Source: Streptomyces viridochromogenes DSM 40736 | GTDB taxonomy: Bacteria > Actinomycetota > Actinomycetes > Streptomycetales > Streptomycetaceae | Assembly: GCF_000158955.1 (NCBI RefSeq) | Contig: NZ_GG657757.1 | Span: 2,887,898 to 2,951,897, forward strand | Direction of reading: 5' to 3' | DNA length: 64,000 bases | Shown: positions 50,350 through 60,397 of the stretch, piece by piece | Layout of the letters: each line of letters starts with the position of its first letter | How positions within the stretch are numbered: position 1 is the first letter of the stretch | Program-made: the position numbers and the translations under genes | The notes under the pieces: generated by a model | Seen by the model: only the letters and a program-made list of their open reading frames with translations | Told to the model about the DNA's origin: nothing | Database searches by the model: none

Positions 50350-51483
50350 ATGTCCGACGGCCACGAGCACACCGGGCACGAGCACGTGCCGAGCAGGCAG
50401 CGCAGGCGCTTCCCCGGGATCTCCTCACGTACCTACGAGCACCCGGCCGACCGCTCCGCCCTGGTGGCGCTGCGCAGGCTGAGCGGGTTCGACACGGTGT
50501 TCAAGGCGCTCAGCGGCCTGCTGCCCGAGCGCAGTCTGCGGCTGCTGTTCCTGTCCGACTCGGTGCGGGTCTCGGACCAGCAGTTCGCCCATCTGAACGT
50601 GATGCTGCGCGACGCCTGCTACATCCTGGACCTGGAGAAGGTCCCGCCGATGTACGTGAACCAGGACCCGCAGCCGAACGCGATGTGCATCGGGCTGGAC
50701 GAGCCGATCATCGTCGTCACGACGGGGCTCGTCGAGCTGCTCGACGAGGAGGAGATGCGGGCGGTCGTCGGGCACGAGGTCGGGCACGCGCTGTCCGGCC
50801 ACTCGGTCTACCGGACCATCCTGCTGTTCCTGACCAGCCTCGCCGTCCGCGTCGCCTGGATCCCGCTGGGCAACCTCGCGATCATGGCGATCGTGACCGG
50901 GCTGCGCGAGTGGTTCCGCAAGTCGGAGCTGTCCGCGGACCGGGCCGGCCTGCTGGTCGGGCAGGACCTTCAGGCGTCCATGCGGGGCCTGATGAAGATC
51001 GCGGGTGGCAATCATCTGCACGAGATGAACGTGGACGCGTTCCTCGAGCAGGCCGAGGAGTACGAGGCCGGGGGCGACCTGCGCGACTCGGTGCTGAAGA
51101 TCCTCAACGTGCTGCCGCGCTCCCACCCGTTCACCACGGTGCGGGCGGCCGAGCTGAAGAAGTGGGCCGAGTCGCGGGACTACCAGCGGATCATGGACGG
51201 CCACTACCCGCGGCGCGACGAGGACAAGGACACCTCGGTCCGGGACTCCTGGCGGGAGTCGGCGAACCACTACACGACCCATGTGAAGAGCTCCAAGGAC
51301 CCGCTGATGAAGCTGGTCACCGACCTCGCCGGCGGCGCGGGCGACCTGGGCGACCGTGTCCGCCGCGGCTTCGGCGGCTTCACGAACCCGTCGCAGAAGC
51401 CGCCACAGGGCCAGGAGAACGGCCCGGAGAACGGCTCGTCGCAGGCCCCGGGGGACGACCAGCCGCCGCGCGACGGCGGGTGA
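50350..51483 (+). CDS. M48 family zinc metallopeptidase
   Basis: The 377-residue protein has HEVGHALSGHS (HExxH) and the third ligand Glu in RKSELSADRAGLL. A hydrophobic helix (TILLFLTSLAVRVAWIPLGNLAIMAIV) follows the first motif, as in HtpX-like membrane proteases. The tail (about 340-377) is Gln/Pro/Gly-rich. ATG 50350 is chosen since GGGGGAAG precedes it; ATG 50338 is in frame. Quality control of membrane proteins is the likely role. Confidence 0.9.
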   Translation: MSDGHEHTGHEHVPSRQRRRFPGISSRTYEHPADRSALVALRRLSGFDTVFKALSGLLPERSLRLLFLSDSVRVSDQQFAHLNVMLRDACYILDLEKVPPMYVNQDPQPNAMCIGLDEPIIVVTTGLVELLDEEEMRAVVGHEVGHALSGHSVYRTILLFLTSLAVRVAWIPLGNLAIMAIVTGLREWFRKSELSADRAGLLVGQDLQASMRGLMKIAGGNHLHEMNVDAFLEQAEEYEAGGDLRDSVLKILNVLPRSHPFTTVRAAELKKWAESRDYQRIMDGHYPRRDEDKDTSVRDSWRESANHYTTHVKSSKDPLMKLVTDLAGGAGDLGDRVRRGFGGFTNPSQKPPQGQENGPENGSSQAPGDDQPPRDGG

Positions 51484-51520
51484 GTCACCAGCCGGTCCAC
51501 GGAGCCCGCACAAGCCCGCC

Positions 51521-52588
51521 TCACACCTTCGGCTGCGCGCTGGTCGCCAGCGAGCCGCACAGGGCCGTGGCGCTGCCCGTGGCGTAGGGGTCGGTACCGG
51601 CGGGGCCGCCTTCCTTGGCCGTCTGGCCGGCGAGCAGGGGGCGCAGGTGGTGCGTGGAGTCCTCGGCGCAGGAGAGCGGTCCGGCCTGGACGTAGGAGAC
51701 GACGAGCTGCGCCTGGTGCAGGCGCAGGTCGTCGCGGTCGAAGCGGAAGTGCAGCTCGCGGCGGACGGTGAACAGGGACGCCTCGGTCTTGTCGTCCGCC
51801 CCGGCCGGCCGCAGCGCGTACACGAACGTATGGTCCGCGGTGACCTCGAGCGTGGACGAGTCGGTCTCGGCGGCCTGCAGCGTGCCCTGCGCCCGCACCC
51901 GCCGGTCGGCCAGCTCCGCGCGTGAGGGGTCGAAGCGGACGAGCCAGCCGGTGGGCGCGTGCCGGCCGTCCGCGGTGGGGCGGGCGAAGCTCTGGTCGAA
52001 CTGGTCCAGTTGGCCGGGGTCGAGCAGGACCCGGACGGCGCGCACCTCACCGCCGGTGAGCACCTCGGGGTCGAGGGCGGAGCGGACGATGTAGTCCTTG
52101 GCGGTGCTCAGGGCGGTCACGACCTGGCTGTCCGAGAAGTGCTCAGTGCGGCGCGAGGCGGGCAGCGGTACGCCCTCCGCGCCGGACTTGAACTGCGCGG
52201 CCGGGCTGTGCTCGTACAGATAGGCCGTGTCGGCCGTGCCGGGCACCTTGCCCTCGGGGACGAGCGGGATGACGGTCATCCGCAGGGGCTCGACGGACTC
52301 CCGGGCGGCGGGGCTCTGGTACGGGTGCCGGACGCCCATGTAGATCGCGGTGCCGAAGGCGACGGCGATCAGGAGGACCAGGACCAGCGCCTGCCGGGAC
52401 AGGCCCCGGCGCAGGGGCGGGCGGCGGCGCACGGCGGGCGCGTGGTCGGCCATGCGCTCCTGCGCGGAGAACTCCTGGAGGCGGGCAGCGCGGACGAACG
52501 ACTCGTCGAAAACGACGGATCGGTACTCGTCCTCTCCACCTCCGGGAGCGCCCTCGGGCCCCTCAGGTGGGTCTGCAGGCCCGCCCAT
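51521..52588 (-). CDS. Single-pass membrane protein with SVVFDExFVRAA motif
   Basis: The 355-residue protein has a cytoplasmic N-terminus with EYRSVVFDESFVRAARLQEF (about 20-40), a membrane helix (ALVLVLLIAVAFGTAIYMGV, about 66-86), and a 265-residue extracytoplasmic domain of unknown fold with two Cys (LSCAED, TALCGS). The motif is repeated in the neighbouring 209-residue protein. These probably correspond to the SCO2583/SCO2584 pair, of which SCO2584 has been linked to spore-wall synthesis interactions (from memory). Confidence 0.8.
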   Translation of the reverse strand: MGGPADPPEGPEGAPGGGEDEYRSVVFDESFVRAARLQEFSAQERMADHAPAVRRRPPLRRGLSRQALVLVLLIAVAFGTAIYMGVRHPYQSPAARESVEPLRMTVIPLVPEGKVPGTADTAYLYEHSPAAQFKSGAEGVPLPASRRTEHFSDSQVVTALSTAKDYIVRSALDPEVLTGGEVRAVRVLLDPGQLDQFDQSFARPTADGRHAPTGWLVRFDPSRAELADRRVRAQGTLQAAETDSSTLEVTADHTFVYALRPAGADDKTEASLFTVRRELHFRFDRDDLRLHQAQLVVSYVQAGPLSCAEDSTHHLRPLLAGQTAKEGGPAGTDPYATGSATALCGSLATSAQPKV

Positions 52589-52677
52589 ATCTTCAGGGTA
52601 GGTCTCCGGAAGGTCGGGTAAACGCCCTGCTCCACCACAACTTCTGACAGGTTCTCACCCCTACGGGCGGGTTCCGG

Positions 52678-53307
52678 TCAGGGGTTGCGCGGGATCACCG
52701 AGATGGCAGGCTGGGAGTGGTCGGCGGAGGCCGAGGGAGTTACTCCGCTGCCTTGCTCCAGCCCGGTCGAGGCGGGCGGTGGGGCGGGTTCCTGGCGACC
52801 GGAGTTCGCGCCCCGGTAGACCGCCGTGAAGGCCAGCGCGACCATGCCGACGCCCATCACGAGGGCGAGGACCCAGGCGACGGGACGGTGCCAGCGGACC
52901 TGTTTGGCGTACGGGCCCGTGCCGTAGTGGTCCTCGAGGAGGTCGGGGTCGTCGAACTCGTCCAGGTCGGGATCATGGCCGAAATCGCCGGGTCCGTCGG
53001 TGCCGTACCCGTCGTCGTACCGCTCGCCTCTGGAGTGGGCGCGGCGCGCCTCCGCCTCGGATGCCTCGGCTCTCGCCTGTGCCGCGGCCAGGAGGCGCTC
53101 CACGGCGGTCGGCTCGTGCACCACGGCCGCGCGTACGAAGGCCTCGTCGAAGACCACGGAGGCGAACTCTTCGTCCGACACCCCGCGGTCGTGGTCGTCG
53201 TCGGGCTCCCGGCCGTCCGGAAACGGCGTGCCCCCCACGTCCTCCGGCACGGTTCCAGAGTAGACCTGGGGGGTCAATTTGGGCAGACGGTATGGAAATT
53301 CATCCAC
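52678..53307 (-). CDS. Membrane protein with SVVFDExFVRAA motif (SCO2584-like)
   Basis: The 209-residue protein carries DEEFASVVFDEAFVRAAVVHEPTAVERLL at about 45-72 (see the shared motif), a helical acidic linker (SEAEARRAHSRGERYDDG, then DPDLDEFDDPDLLED), a membrane helix (PVAWVLALVMGVGMVALAF, about 143-161), and a short Ser/Pro-rich exterior tail. The GTG at 53307 is tentative. It sits upstream of the 355-residue paralogue on the same strand, 89 bp away. Confidence 0.8.
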   Translation of the reverse strand: MDEFPYRLPKLTPQVYSGTVPEDVGGTPFPDGREPDDDHDRGVSDEEFASVVFDEAFVRAAVVHEPTAVERLLAAAQARAEASEAEARRAHSRGERYDDGYGTDGPGDFGHDPDLDEFDDPDLLEDHYGTGPYAKQVRWHRPVAWVLALVMGVGMVALAFTAVYRGANSGRQEPAPPPASTGLEQGSGVTPSASADHSQPAISVIPRNP

Positions 53308-53446
53308 CCGTTGAGACGGCGTTCACAGGGTGCCGCACGGCGCGCGCCCGGCCGGTCCGCCCCTGCCGCGCGCATATGCGCCCGCACGGTTATGCGGCCG
53401 CGCGCATGACGCCTTAGGCCGTTCGTGGCTCAGCGCCGTCCGTGGC

Positions 53447-54733
53447 TCAGCGCCGTACGTGCCCGTCGCCGGTGACGATGTACTTCGTGCTGGTCAGCTC
53501 CGGCAGGCCCATCGGGCCGCGGGCGTGCAGCTTCTGGGTGGAGATGCCGATCTCGGCGCCGAAGCCGAACTGGCCGCCGTCGGTGAAGCGGGTAGAGGCG
53601 TTGACCGCGACCGTGGTCGAGTCGACCAGCTGGGTGAAGCGGCGGGCGGCCTGCTGGGAGGTCGTGACGATGGCCTCGGTGTGGCCGGAGGTCCACAGCC
53701 GGATGTGCTCGACGGCCTTCTCCAGCGAGTCCACCACGGCCGCGGCGATGTCGTACGACAGGTACTCGGTCTCCCAGTCCTCGGCCGTCGCCTCGACGAC
53801 GGTGGCCTTGGAGCCCTTGGCGTAGCCCTGCACGCGCTCGTCGGCGTGCACGGTGACCCCGGCCTCGGCGAGCGCGTCCAGCGCCCGGGGCAGGAACTCG
53901 GCGGCGATGTCCTGGTGGACGAGGAGGGTCTCCGCGGCGTTGCAGACGCCGACCCGCTGGGCCTTGGAGTTGATCAGGATCTCGACGGCCATGTCGAGGT
54001 CGGCGGCGGCGTCCACGTAGACGTGGCAGTTGCCGGTGCCGGTCTCGATGACCGGGACGGTGGATTCCTGGACGACCGTGTTGATCAGGGAGGCGCCGCC
54101 GCGCGGGATGAGCACGTCGACCAGGCCACGGGCGCGCATCAGCTCGCGCACGCTGTCACGGCTCTCGCCGGGCACGAGCTGGACGGCGTCGGCCGGCAGC
54201 CCGGCCCCGCCCACGGCGTCGCGCAGGACGCGCACGAGGGCGGCGTTCGACTGGTAGGCCGAGGAGGAGCCGCGCAGCAGGACCGCGTTGCCGGACTTCA
54301 GGCAGAGGGCGGCGGCGTCGACGGTGACGTTCGGCCGGCCCTCGTAGATGATCCCGACGACGCCGAGCGGCACGCGGACCTGGCGCAGGTCGATGCCGTT
54401 GGGCAGCGTGGAGCCGCGCACGACCTCGCCGACCGGGTCGGGCAGCGCGGCGACGTCGCGCACGTCGGAGGCGATGGCGCGGACCCGCTCGGGGGTGAGC
54501 GTGAGCCGGTCGATCATGCCCTCGCTGATGTCGGCCTCGCGGGCCTTCGCGACGTCCTTGGCGTTGGCCTCCACGATCTCGCTCGTACGGACCTCCAGCG
54601 CGTCGGCGATGGCGAGCAGCGCGTCGTCCTTCTCGGCCCGCGGCACCGGAGCGAGGCTCGCGGCGGCGGCCTTGGCCCGGTAGGCGGCCTGGGTGACCGG
54701 GGTCATGGAGTCGTACGGCGAGAGCGTGGTCAT
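53447..54733 (-). CDS. proA: Gamma-glutamyl phosphate reductase
   Basis: The 428-residue NADPH-dependent enzyme reduces glutamyl phosphate to glutamate semialdehyde in proline synthesis. [34 protein letters not shown], the catalytic Cys in [13 protein letters not shown], and [17 protein letters not shown] are conserved. Start ATG 54733 without a clear ribosome site. Linked to proB through a small intervening gene. Confidence 0.96.
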   Translation of the reverse strand: MTTLSPYDSMTPVTQAAYRAKAAAASLAPVPRAEKDDALLAIADALEVRTSEIVEANAKDVAKAREADISEGMIDRLTLTPERVRAIASDVRDVAALPDPVGEVVRGSTLPNGIDLRQVRVPLGVVGIIYEGRPNVTVDAAALCLKSGNAVLLRGSSSAYQSNAALVRVLRDAVGGAGLPADAVQLVPGESRDSVRELMRARGLVDVLIPRGGASLINTVVQESTVPVIETGTGNCHVYVDAAADLDMAVEILINSKAQRVGVCNAAETLLVHQDIAAEFLPRALDALAEAGVTVHADERVQGYAKGSKATVVEATAEDWETEYLSYDIAAAVVDSLEKAVEHIRLWTSGHTEAIVTTSQQAARRFTQLVDSTTVAVNASTRFTDGGQFGFGAEIGISTQKLHARGPMGLPELTSTKYIVTGDGHVRR

Positions 54734-54816
54734 GGGGGAAGCGTAGTGCGCCGGGCCGGTCGGTTCATCGTTCGTTCCACACCCCGAGACACGCTTTGGA
54801 CCGGGGCGGGACCAGG

Positions 54817-55305
54817 TCAGAACGGGTGGACTCCGACCGGCGAGGCGGGTGGTGGGCCGTACCCCTCGGCGATGCGCTGGTGGTAGGTCACGCGATCGAT
54901 GACCTCCAGGCCGACGATCTCCCAGGGCGGCAGGCCGGCGGTCTGCCGGTGCTCGCCCCACAGGCGCAGGGCGACGGCGGCCGCGTCGTGCAGGTCGCGG
55001 GCCTCCTCCCAGTAGCGGATCTCCGCGTGGTCGACGGCGTATCGGCTGGTCAGGAAGAAGGGATGGTCGTGGGCGAGCTGCTCCAGGGCGCGCCGGACCT
55101 CCTTGAGCGGGGCCTCCTTGCCGGAGACGCTGAGGGTGACGTGCCACAGGCGCGGGGTGTCACCGGGTTCCTCGCCCTTGAGCCGGTCCCCGGCCGCCTG
55201 GAACCGGTCCCCTGCCGCCACACTCGTCAGGGCGCGCTCCTCACCGGCCGCGCGGGAGCCGGCACCACCACGGGACAGCGCGGCCCCTTGGCGTACTCGT
55301 CTCAC
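54817..55305 (-). CDS. Conserved hypothetical protein between proA and proB
   Basis: The 162-residue soluble protein has a basic N-terminus, then [52 protein letters not shown] as a single beta-alpha domain, and a Pro-rich end (ASPVGVHPF). GTG 55305 has GGAGG 5 nt upstream, which decides the start. No family recognised. Its place in the pro operon is conserved in my memory of streptomycetes. Confidence 0.75.
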   Translation of the reverse strand: MRRVRQGAALSRGGAGSRAAGEERALTSVAAGDRFQAAGDRLKGEEPGDTPRLWHVTLSVSGKEAPLKEVRRALEQLAHDHPFFLTSRYAVDHAEIRYWEEARDLHDAAAVALRLWGEHRQTAGLPPWEIVGLEVIDRVTYHQRIAEGYGPPPASPVGVHPF

Positions 55306-55444
55306 GACGGCCTCCTTTGCACAGTGGCGCTGCTGGCGAAATGTCCCCGGGGAACGCGTCCCCGATACAAAGTTGAGCAGGCCACAAGAGATCGCGTGGT
55401 GGTTTTGCGGAACGTCCACCACCGGGGGCGGATGTTTCGGCCTA

Positions 55445-56572
55445 TTACGGGTGCAGAACTACCAGGTCGTCCCTGTGTACGACCTCGCGTTCGTACGCGG
55501 GTCCGAGCTCGCGGGCCAGTTCGCGGGTCGACCGGCCGATCAGCCGGGGGATCTCCTTGGCGTCGAAGCTGACGAGCCCGCGGGCCACCGCGTGTCCCGT
55601 GGCGTCCCGCAGCTCCACCGGGTCGCCGGCGCTGAACTCGCCCTCGACGGCCGCGATGCCGGCCGGCAGCAGTGACTTGCGGCGCTCCACGACGGCCTGG
55701 ACGGCACCGTCGTCCAGGGTGAGCGCGCCCTGCGGGGTGGAGGCGTGCTGGAGCCACAGCAGCCGGTCGGCGGAGCGCTTGCCGGTGGGGTGGAAGTAGG
55801 TGCCGGTGTCCTGGCCGGTCAGGGCGTCGGCCGCGTGGACGGCGCTGGTGAGGACGACGGGGACACCGGCGGCGGCCGCGATCCGGGCGGCCTCGACCTT
55901 GGTGACCATGCCGCCGGTGCCGACGCCGGCCTTGCCCGCGCTGCCGATCTCGACGCCGGCCAGGTCGGAGGGGTCGCGCACCTCGGCGATGCGGGAGGTG
56001 CCGGGCTTGCCGGGGTCGCCGTCGTAGACGCCGTCCACGTCGGACAGCAGCACCAGCAGGTCGGCGTGGACGAGGTGGGCGACGAGGGCGGCGAGGCGGT
56101 CGTTGTCGCCGAACCGGATCTCGTCCGTGGCGACGGTGTCGTTCTCGTTGACGATCGGGAAGGCACCCATCGCGATCAGCTTGTCGAGGGTGCGGGAGGC
56201 GTTGCGGTGGTGGGCGCGGCGGCTCATGTCGTCGGAGGTCAGCAGCACCTGGCCGACGCGGACGCCGTAGCGGGCGAAGGAGGCGGTGTAGCGGGCGACC
56301 AGCAGGCCCTGGCCGACACTGGCGGCGGCCTGCTGCCGGGCCAGGTCCCGGGGGCGGCGGCGCAGGCCCAGGGGGGCGAGGCCCGCGGCGATGGCGCCCG
56401 AGGAGACCAGGACGATCTCCCGTTCCCCGCCGCTGCGGACCTTGGCGAGCACGTCGACCAGCGCGTCCACGCGGTCCGCGTCCAGACCGCCCGACGCGGT
56501 GGTCAGCGACGAGGAGCCGACCTTGACGACGATCCTGCGGGCCTCGCCCACGCCCTGTCTTGCCCCTGCCAC
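55445..56572 (-). CDS. proB: Glutamate 5-kinase
   Basis: The 375-residue enzyme catalyses the first step of proline synthesis. The amino-acid kinase domain has VVKVGSSSLT, VSSGAIAAGLAPLG, NENDTVATDEIRFGDND, LLSDVDGVYDGDP and GTGGMVTKVEAA. The C-terminal PUA domain is at about 290-370 (GDPVELRD, GHAVARGLVSF). In many actinobacteria proB is next to obg; here the wall-polymer cluster comes next. Confidence 0.96.
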   Translation of the reverse strand: MAGARQGVGEARRIVVKVGSSSLTTASGGLDADRVDALVDVLAKVRSGGEREIVLVSSGAIAAGLAPLGLRRRPRDLARQQAAASVGQGLLVARYTASFARYGVRVGQVLLTSDDMSRRAHHRNASRTLDKLIAMGAFPIVNENDTVATDEIRFGDNDRLAALVAHLVHADLLVLLSDVDGVYDGDPGKPGTSRIAEVRDPSDLAGVEIGSAGKAGVGTGGMVTKVEAARIAAAAGVPVVLTSAVHAADALTGQDTGTYFHPTGKRSADRLLWLQHASTPQGALTLDDGAVQAVVERRKSLLPAGIAAVEGEFSAGDPVELRDATGHAVARGLVSFDAKEIPRLIGRSTRELARELGPAYEREVVHRDDLVVLHP

Positions 56573-56787
56573 GTCGCCGCCCGTCCCCTCACGTCGTTCC
56601 GGTCCTCACCAGGAAATCTACGGGACCCGTGGGGGAGGGCGCGGAGCCGGTCCACGCTACGGACGGTGCAGGGAGGGTCACGGGAGGACGAGCGCCCCCC
56701 TGATCCCGTCCCACCCCAAGACAGGAGGGCGATATTCCGCTACGGTCCGGCGGCACAGCGGTCCGGCAGTCGCCCTCCTCGCTTCCT

Positions 56788-56803
56788 CGACACGCGCGTG
56801 TCG
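56788..56803. promoter_or_regulatory. 16-bp perfect palindrome upstream of TagF-like gene 1
   Basis: CGACACGCGCGTGTCG is self-complementary over 16 bases, 69 bp before the gene start at 56873. The 300-bp gap 56573-56872 otherwise holds no gene. Candidate operator or 5'UTR hairpin. Confidence 0.4.
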
Positions 56804-56872
56804 TCCGGAGGTCGCCGTGCGTTAACCCGGACGGCCGACCTGCGCCGACCCGACGCTCCTGGAGTGACCGCA

Positions 56873-58972
56873 GTGCCCGTACCTCTCCCCCGTCCGCCGG
56901 CCCTGCTGAAGGGGCTGGTCACCGTCGTCCTGGCCGCCGCGTTCGCCGCTCAGGCGGTCGCGGCGCTGCTGCCCCACGTACCGCTGCTGCTCGTCGCGAC
57001 CGCCGTCTCCCTGGCCACCGAGGGTGCCCTGCACCGGTGGCAGCGCGGGGTGCTGTCGCTGTTCGCCAAGTCGCACGCGGACATCACCGTGCGGCACGTC
57101 CTGCGGGACCTGCTGCTGGTCGTGGGCCTGCTGCGGCTCGGTGAGCAGGACCGGGAGACGGTGTACGCGCCGCTGGTGGCCGGGCTGCTCACCTTCTACG
57201 CGCTGCACTGCGCGATCCAGGCGGTCTCCGTGCTGGTGCGCCGTACCCGCACCCTGCCGGTGGTGACGCGGAACATCGACGCCTCGGCGCTGCGGCTGTC
57301 CCCGGCCCCGTCCGTGCTGCTGCGCCGCCCCGGCCACCGGCTGCTGGTGTTCGGCCTGCCGGCGACGTCCGGGCTGCTGGCCGCCGCCGGGGCCGACGAA
57401 CCCTGGTACGCGGCGGCGGGCATCGCGCTCTCCGTCGTCCTGTCGCTGGCCGGCCTCGGCGCGCTGCTGTTCCGGCTGCTGCCGGGACGCCGTCCGGCCG
57501 GCGAGCAGGAGGTGCTCGACTGGTTCGACGGGTGGCTGGCCTCGTACCGGCCCACCGTCGGCCTGTACTTCTCGGGCGGCGTCTCCTCGGCCTACCAGGT
57601 GAACATGTGGCTGGAGCCGCTCGCCCGGACCCACGGCCGGCCGGTCATCGTGCTGCGCGAGCGGTTCATGGTGCAGAAGATCGCGGCGACGGACATCCCC
57701 GTGGTGTGCCTGCCGAAGGTGTCGACGCTGATGCGTCTGGAGCACTCCACGCTCCAGGTCCTCATCCACCCGTCGAACTCCGGCAAGACCTCCCAGGTGC
57801 TGCGCATCCCCACGATCAAGCACACCTTCGTCAACCACGGCGAGAGCGACAAGCTGTCCTCGTGCAACCCGTACGCGAAGGCGTACGACGAGGTGTGGGT
57901 GGCCGGGCCCGCCGCGCGGGAGCGGTACGCGCTGGCCGAGGTGGGTGTCGAGGACAAGGACGTGGTGGAGACGGGCCGCCCGCAGCTGGACGCCGTACGG
58001 CCGGCCTCGGTCCGACCGTCCGGGCCCGGCGGCAAAGGCGCTGAGGGACGCGTCACGACGGTCCTCTACGCGCCGACCTGGGAGGGCTGGGACGGCAACC
58101 CCGGCAACACCTCGGTGGTCGCGGCCGGTGAGAACCTGGTGCGGGCGCTCCTCGCGGACCCGGGCGTGCGGCTGCTCTACAAGCCGCATCCGCTGACCGG
58201 GTCGGTGGACCCGCGCGCGGGCGCGGCCGATCTGCGCATCCGGCAGCTGATCCGGGTGGCCAACCGGGAGCGGACGTGCGCGCGCGTCCCGGACGACGCG
58301 GAACTCGCGCGGTGCACACGGGAGCTGGACCGGCTCACCACGGCCGACTTCCGCGCCGGGGCCGACACGGTGGAGCGGATGCTGGTGCAGTCGGCGCCGG
58401 ATCCGGGCCGGGCCGAGGCGGTGAGGCGGGCGACGGCCGCGTGGGAGGAGGCGTACTGGGCCTCGCTGCCGGAGGGGGAGCACCAGGTCGTCACGGACGC
58501 CCGGCCGACGCTGTACTCCTGCTTCAACGCGGCCGACCTGCTGATCAGTGATGTGTCGAGCGTGATCAGCGAGTTCCTGGCGAGCGAGAAGCCGTACGCG
58601 GTGGCGAACACCAGCGGGTTGCCCGAGGAGGTGTTCCGTACGGCGTTCCCGACGGTGGCGGCGGCGACCGTGCTGACGCCGGACGCGGCCGGGGTGCCCG
58701 CTCTGCTGGAGACCGTCCGGCACCCGGAGAAGGACGCGCTGGCCGAAGCCCGCGCCGAGCTGAAGCTGCGCCTGCTGGGTCCGGCCGACCCGCCGTCGCA
58801 GCAGCGCTTCGACGCGGCCGTACGGGCGCTGTGCGCGGCGGCCCGGGATCACCGGGCCCGGATCGCGGCGCGTCTGACGGCGGAGCGGCCGACGGCGGAC
58901 CTGCCCGGGCAGCGCACGGAGACCACCAGCGACGGCGCGGGACTGCCGGTGGTCCCGACCGCACCCCACTGA
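56873..58972 (+). CDS. TagF-like glycerol/ribitol phosphate polymerase 1
   Basis: The 699-residue protein has an N-terminal part with five to six membrane helices (LLKGLVTVVLAAAFAAQAVA, LLRPGH... region, IALSVVLSLAGLGALLF), then a CDP-glycerol glycerophosphotransferase domain. Catalytic His322 is in VNHGESDKLSS, APTWEGWDGNPGNTS follows, His439 in LYKPHPLTG, and DLLISDVSSVISEFL binds the nucleotide. It would polymerise polyol phosphate of a wall teichoic-type polymer. GTG 56873 is favoured by GGAG 8 nt upstream. Paralogue of the gene at 60504. Confidence 0.88.
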   Translation: MPVPLPRPPALLKGLVTVVLAAAFAAQAVAALLPHVPLLLVATAVSLATEGALHRWQRGVLSLFAKSHADITVRHVLRDLLLVVGLLRLGEQDRETVYAPLVAGLLTFYALHCAIQAVSVLVRRTRTLPVVTRNIDASALRLSPAPSVLLRRPGHRLLVFGLPATSGLLAAAGADEPWYAAAGIALSVVLSLAGLGALLFRLLPGRRPAGEQEVLDWFDGWLASYRPTVGLYFSGGVSSAYQVNMWLEPLARTHGRPVIVLRERFMVQKIAATDIPVVCLPKVSTLMRLEHSTLQVLIHPSNSGKTSQVLRIPTIKHTFVNHGESDKLSSCNPYAKAYDEVWVAGPAARERYALAEVGVEDKDVVETGRPQLDAVRPASVRPSGPGGKGAEGRVTTVLYAPTWEGWDGNPGNTSVVAAGENLVRALLADPGVRLLYKPHPLTGSVDPRAGAADLRIRQLIRVANRERTCARVPDDAELARCTRELDRLTTADFRAGADTVERMLVQSAPDPGRAEAVRRATAAWEEAYWASLPEGEHQVVTDARPTLYSCFNAADLLISDVSSVISEFLASEKPYAVANTSGLPEEVFRTAFPTVAAATVLTPDAAGVPALLETVRHPEKDALAEARAELKLRLLGPADPPSQQRFDAAVRALCAAARDHRARIAARLTAERPTADLPGQRTETTSDGAGLPVVPTAPH

Positions 58973-59021
58973 CCGACCGCACTCCGCTGACCGACGGCAC
59001 TACGCGACGACGAGACGACGG

Positions 59022-59053
59022 CGGGGCCGGGGGACCACGATCCCCCGGCCCCG
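59022..59053. terminator. Bidirectional terminator between TagF-like 1 and GT2
   Basis: CGGGGCCGGGGGA-CCACGA-TCCCCCGGCCCCG is a perfect 13-bp stem between convergent genes. Confidence 0.88.
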
Positions 59054-59087
59054 CCCGGTGTTCACACCCCGCCGACCCCGCCGGGGC

Positions 59088-60296
59088 TCACGCCGCCGGC
59101 CGTACCTCACGGGACGTCAGCACGCGGCGCGCCTTGCGCACCGCCCGGCGTACGAGGGTGTCGACGCCGCCCTCGCGGTAGCCCGGGAAGGCGCGGGCCT
59201 CACGGGGCTCGGCGAGGTAGACCGCGTCGGGGACACCCGCGGCGCGGTCGCGGAAGTACGGGTAGGCCAGGTAGACACGGCGGCCCTTCTTCTCCAGGAG
59301 GGCGGCCGCCTGCTTCTTGGCCTTGACGAACGTGACGACCTCCGGCAGCAGTTCGGGACGCTGCTCGGCGACCAGGTGCAGCCGCAGCCGCTCGTGGACC
59401 TTGAGGCGCTGGGCGACGCCCTCCGTCCAGTAGGTGTCCATCAGCGGCTTGGCCAGCTCGAACTTGTGCCGGCGTATCTCCTCGCTGTCCGTGAGGTACT
59501 TGGGCCCGAACTGCGGCAGCAGGGTGACCAGGAAGGGCCGGATCATCAGCTGGTCGCGCCGGGCGCCCGCGGGGACGAGTTCGGCGATGAGGCGCATCAG
59601 GGCCCGCGCGGAGTCGAACCGCAGGGTGTAACTGCCGCTCTTGGTCACGTGCTTGCCGTCGTCGCGGCCGACCAGGTAGTAGCAGGTGTGGTCGGCGACC
59701 ACGGAGACACCGTCGGCCCGCAGGTACGCCTCCATCGTGAACAGCGCGTCCTCGCCGGTGAACAGCGACTCGTCGAACCGCATGCCGTGCCGGTCGAGCA
59801 GCTCGCGGCGGAACAGCTTCTGCGCGCTGAGCGTGAACTTGATGTTGGACGAGAAGACGTCCGTGCGCTCCAGCGTCTTGCCCCACATGGACTTCGGCGC
59901 GGAGCGGTTGACGCCCTCGACCTTGCCGAGGACGACGTCCGTGCCGGCGCGGTCGGCCATGCCCACCATGCGTTCCAGGGCCTCGGGGCCCAGTCGGTCG
60001 TCGGCGTCGAGGAAGAAGACGTAACGTCCCGTGGCCTTGGCCAGGCCGACGTTGCGCGGGCCGCTGGGGCCGCCCGAGTTCTCCTGCCGGACCACCAGGA
60101 CGTGCATGGGAGCGCGCTCGGCGAACTCCTCCAGGTACTCGCCCGTCCCGTCCGTCGATCCGTCGTCCACCGCGATGACCTCGACGCGCTCCGGATCGAT
60201 GGTCTGCGCCTCGACGGAGGAGAGGCACTCGATCAGGTACGGCATCGCTTCGTACGCCCCGATGATCACACTCACATCAGGTTGCGCAACGGTCAC
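59088..60296 (-). CDS. Family 2 glycosyltransferase
   Basis: The 402-residue GT-A fold enzyme begins DVSVIIGAYEAMPYLIECLSS, with the nucleotide-sugar motif VIAVDDGSTDGTGEYL, the DxD-like FFLDADDRL, and a catalytic-loop segment FDESLFTGEDALFTME. No membrane helix. GTG 60296 has GGGGG 7 nt upstream. It lies between the two TagF-like genes and probably decorates the polymer or builds its linkage unit. Confidence 0.88.
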   Translation of the reverse strand: MTVAQPDVSVIIGAYEAMPYLIECLSSVEAQTIDPERVEVIAVDDGSTDGTGEYLEEFAERAPMHVLVVRQENSGGPSGPRNVGLAKATGRYVFFLDADDRLGPEALERMVGMADRAGTDVVLGKVEGVNRSAPKSMWGKTLERTDVFSSNIKFTLSAQKLFRRELLDRHGMRFDESLFTGEDALFTMEAYLRADGVSVVADHTCYYLVGRDDGKHVTKSGSYTLRFDSARALMRLIAELVPAGARRDQLMIRPFLVTLLPQFGPKYLTDSEEIRRHKFELAKPLMDTYWTEGVAQRLKVHERLRLHLVAEQRPELLPEVVTFVKAKKQAAALLEKKGRRVYLAYPYFRDRAAGVPDAVYLAEPREARAFPGYREGGVDTLVRRAVRKARRVLTSREVRPAA

Positions 60297-60397
60297 GTCG
60301 TTTCCCCCTAGTCAACAGGATATTCCCCCTGTATCGCCTCATTCACTACCTGGAAGACGGGTGACCCGGGCAAGCGGTTGCCTCAGTCACACGTGTT

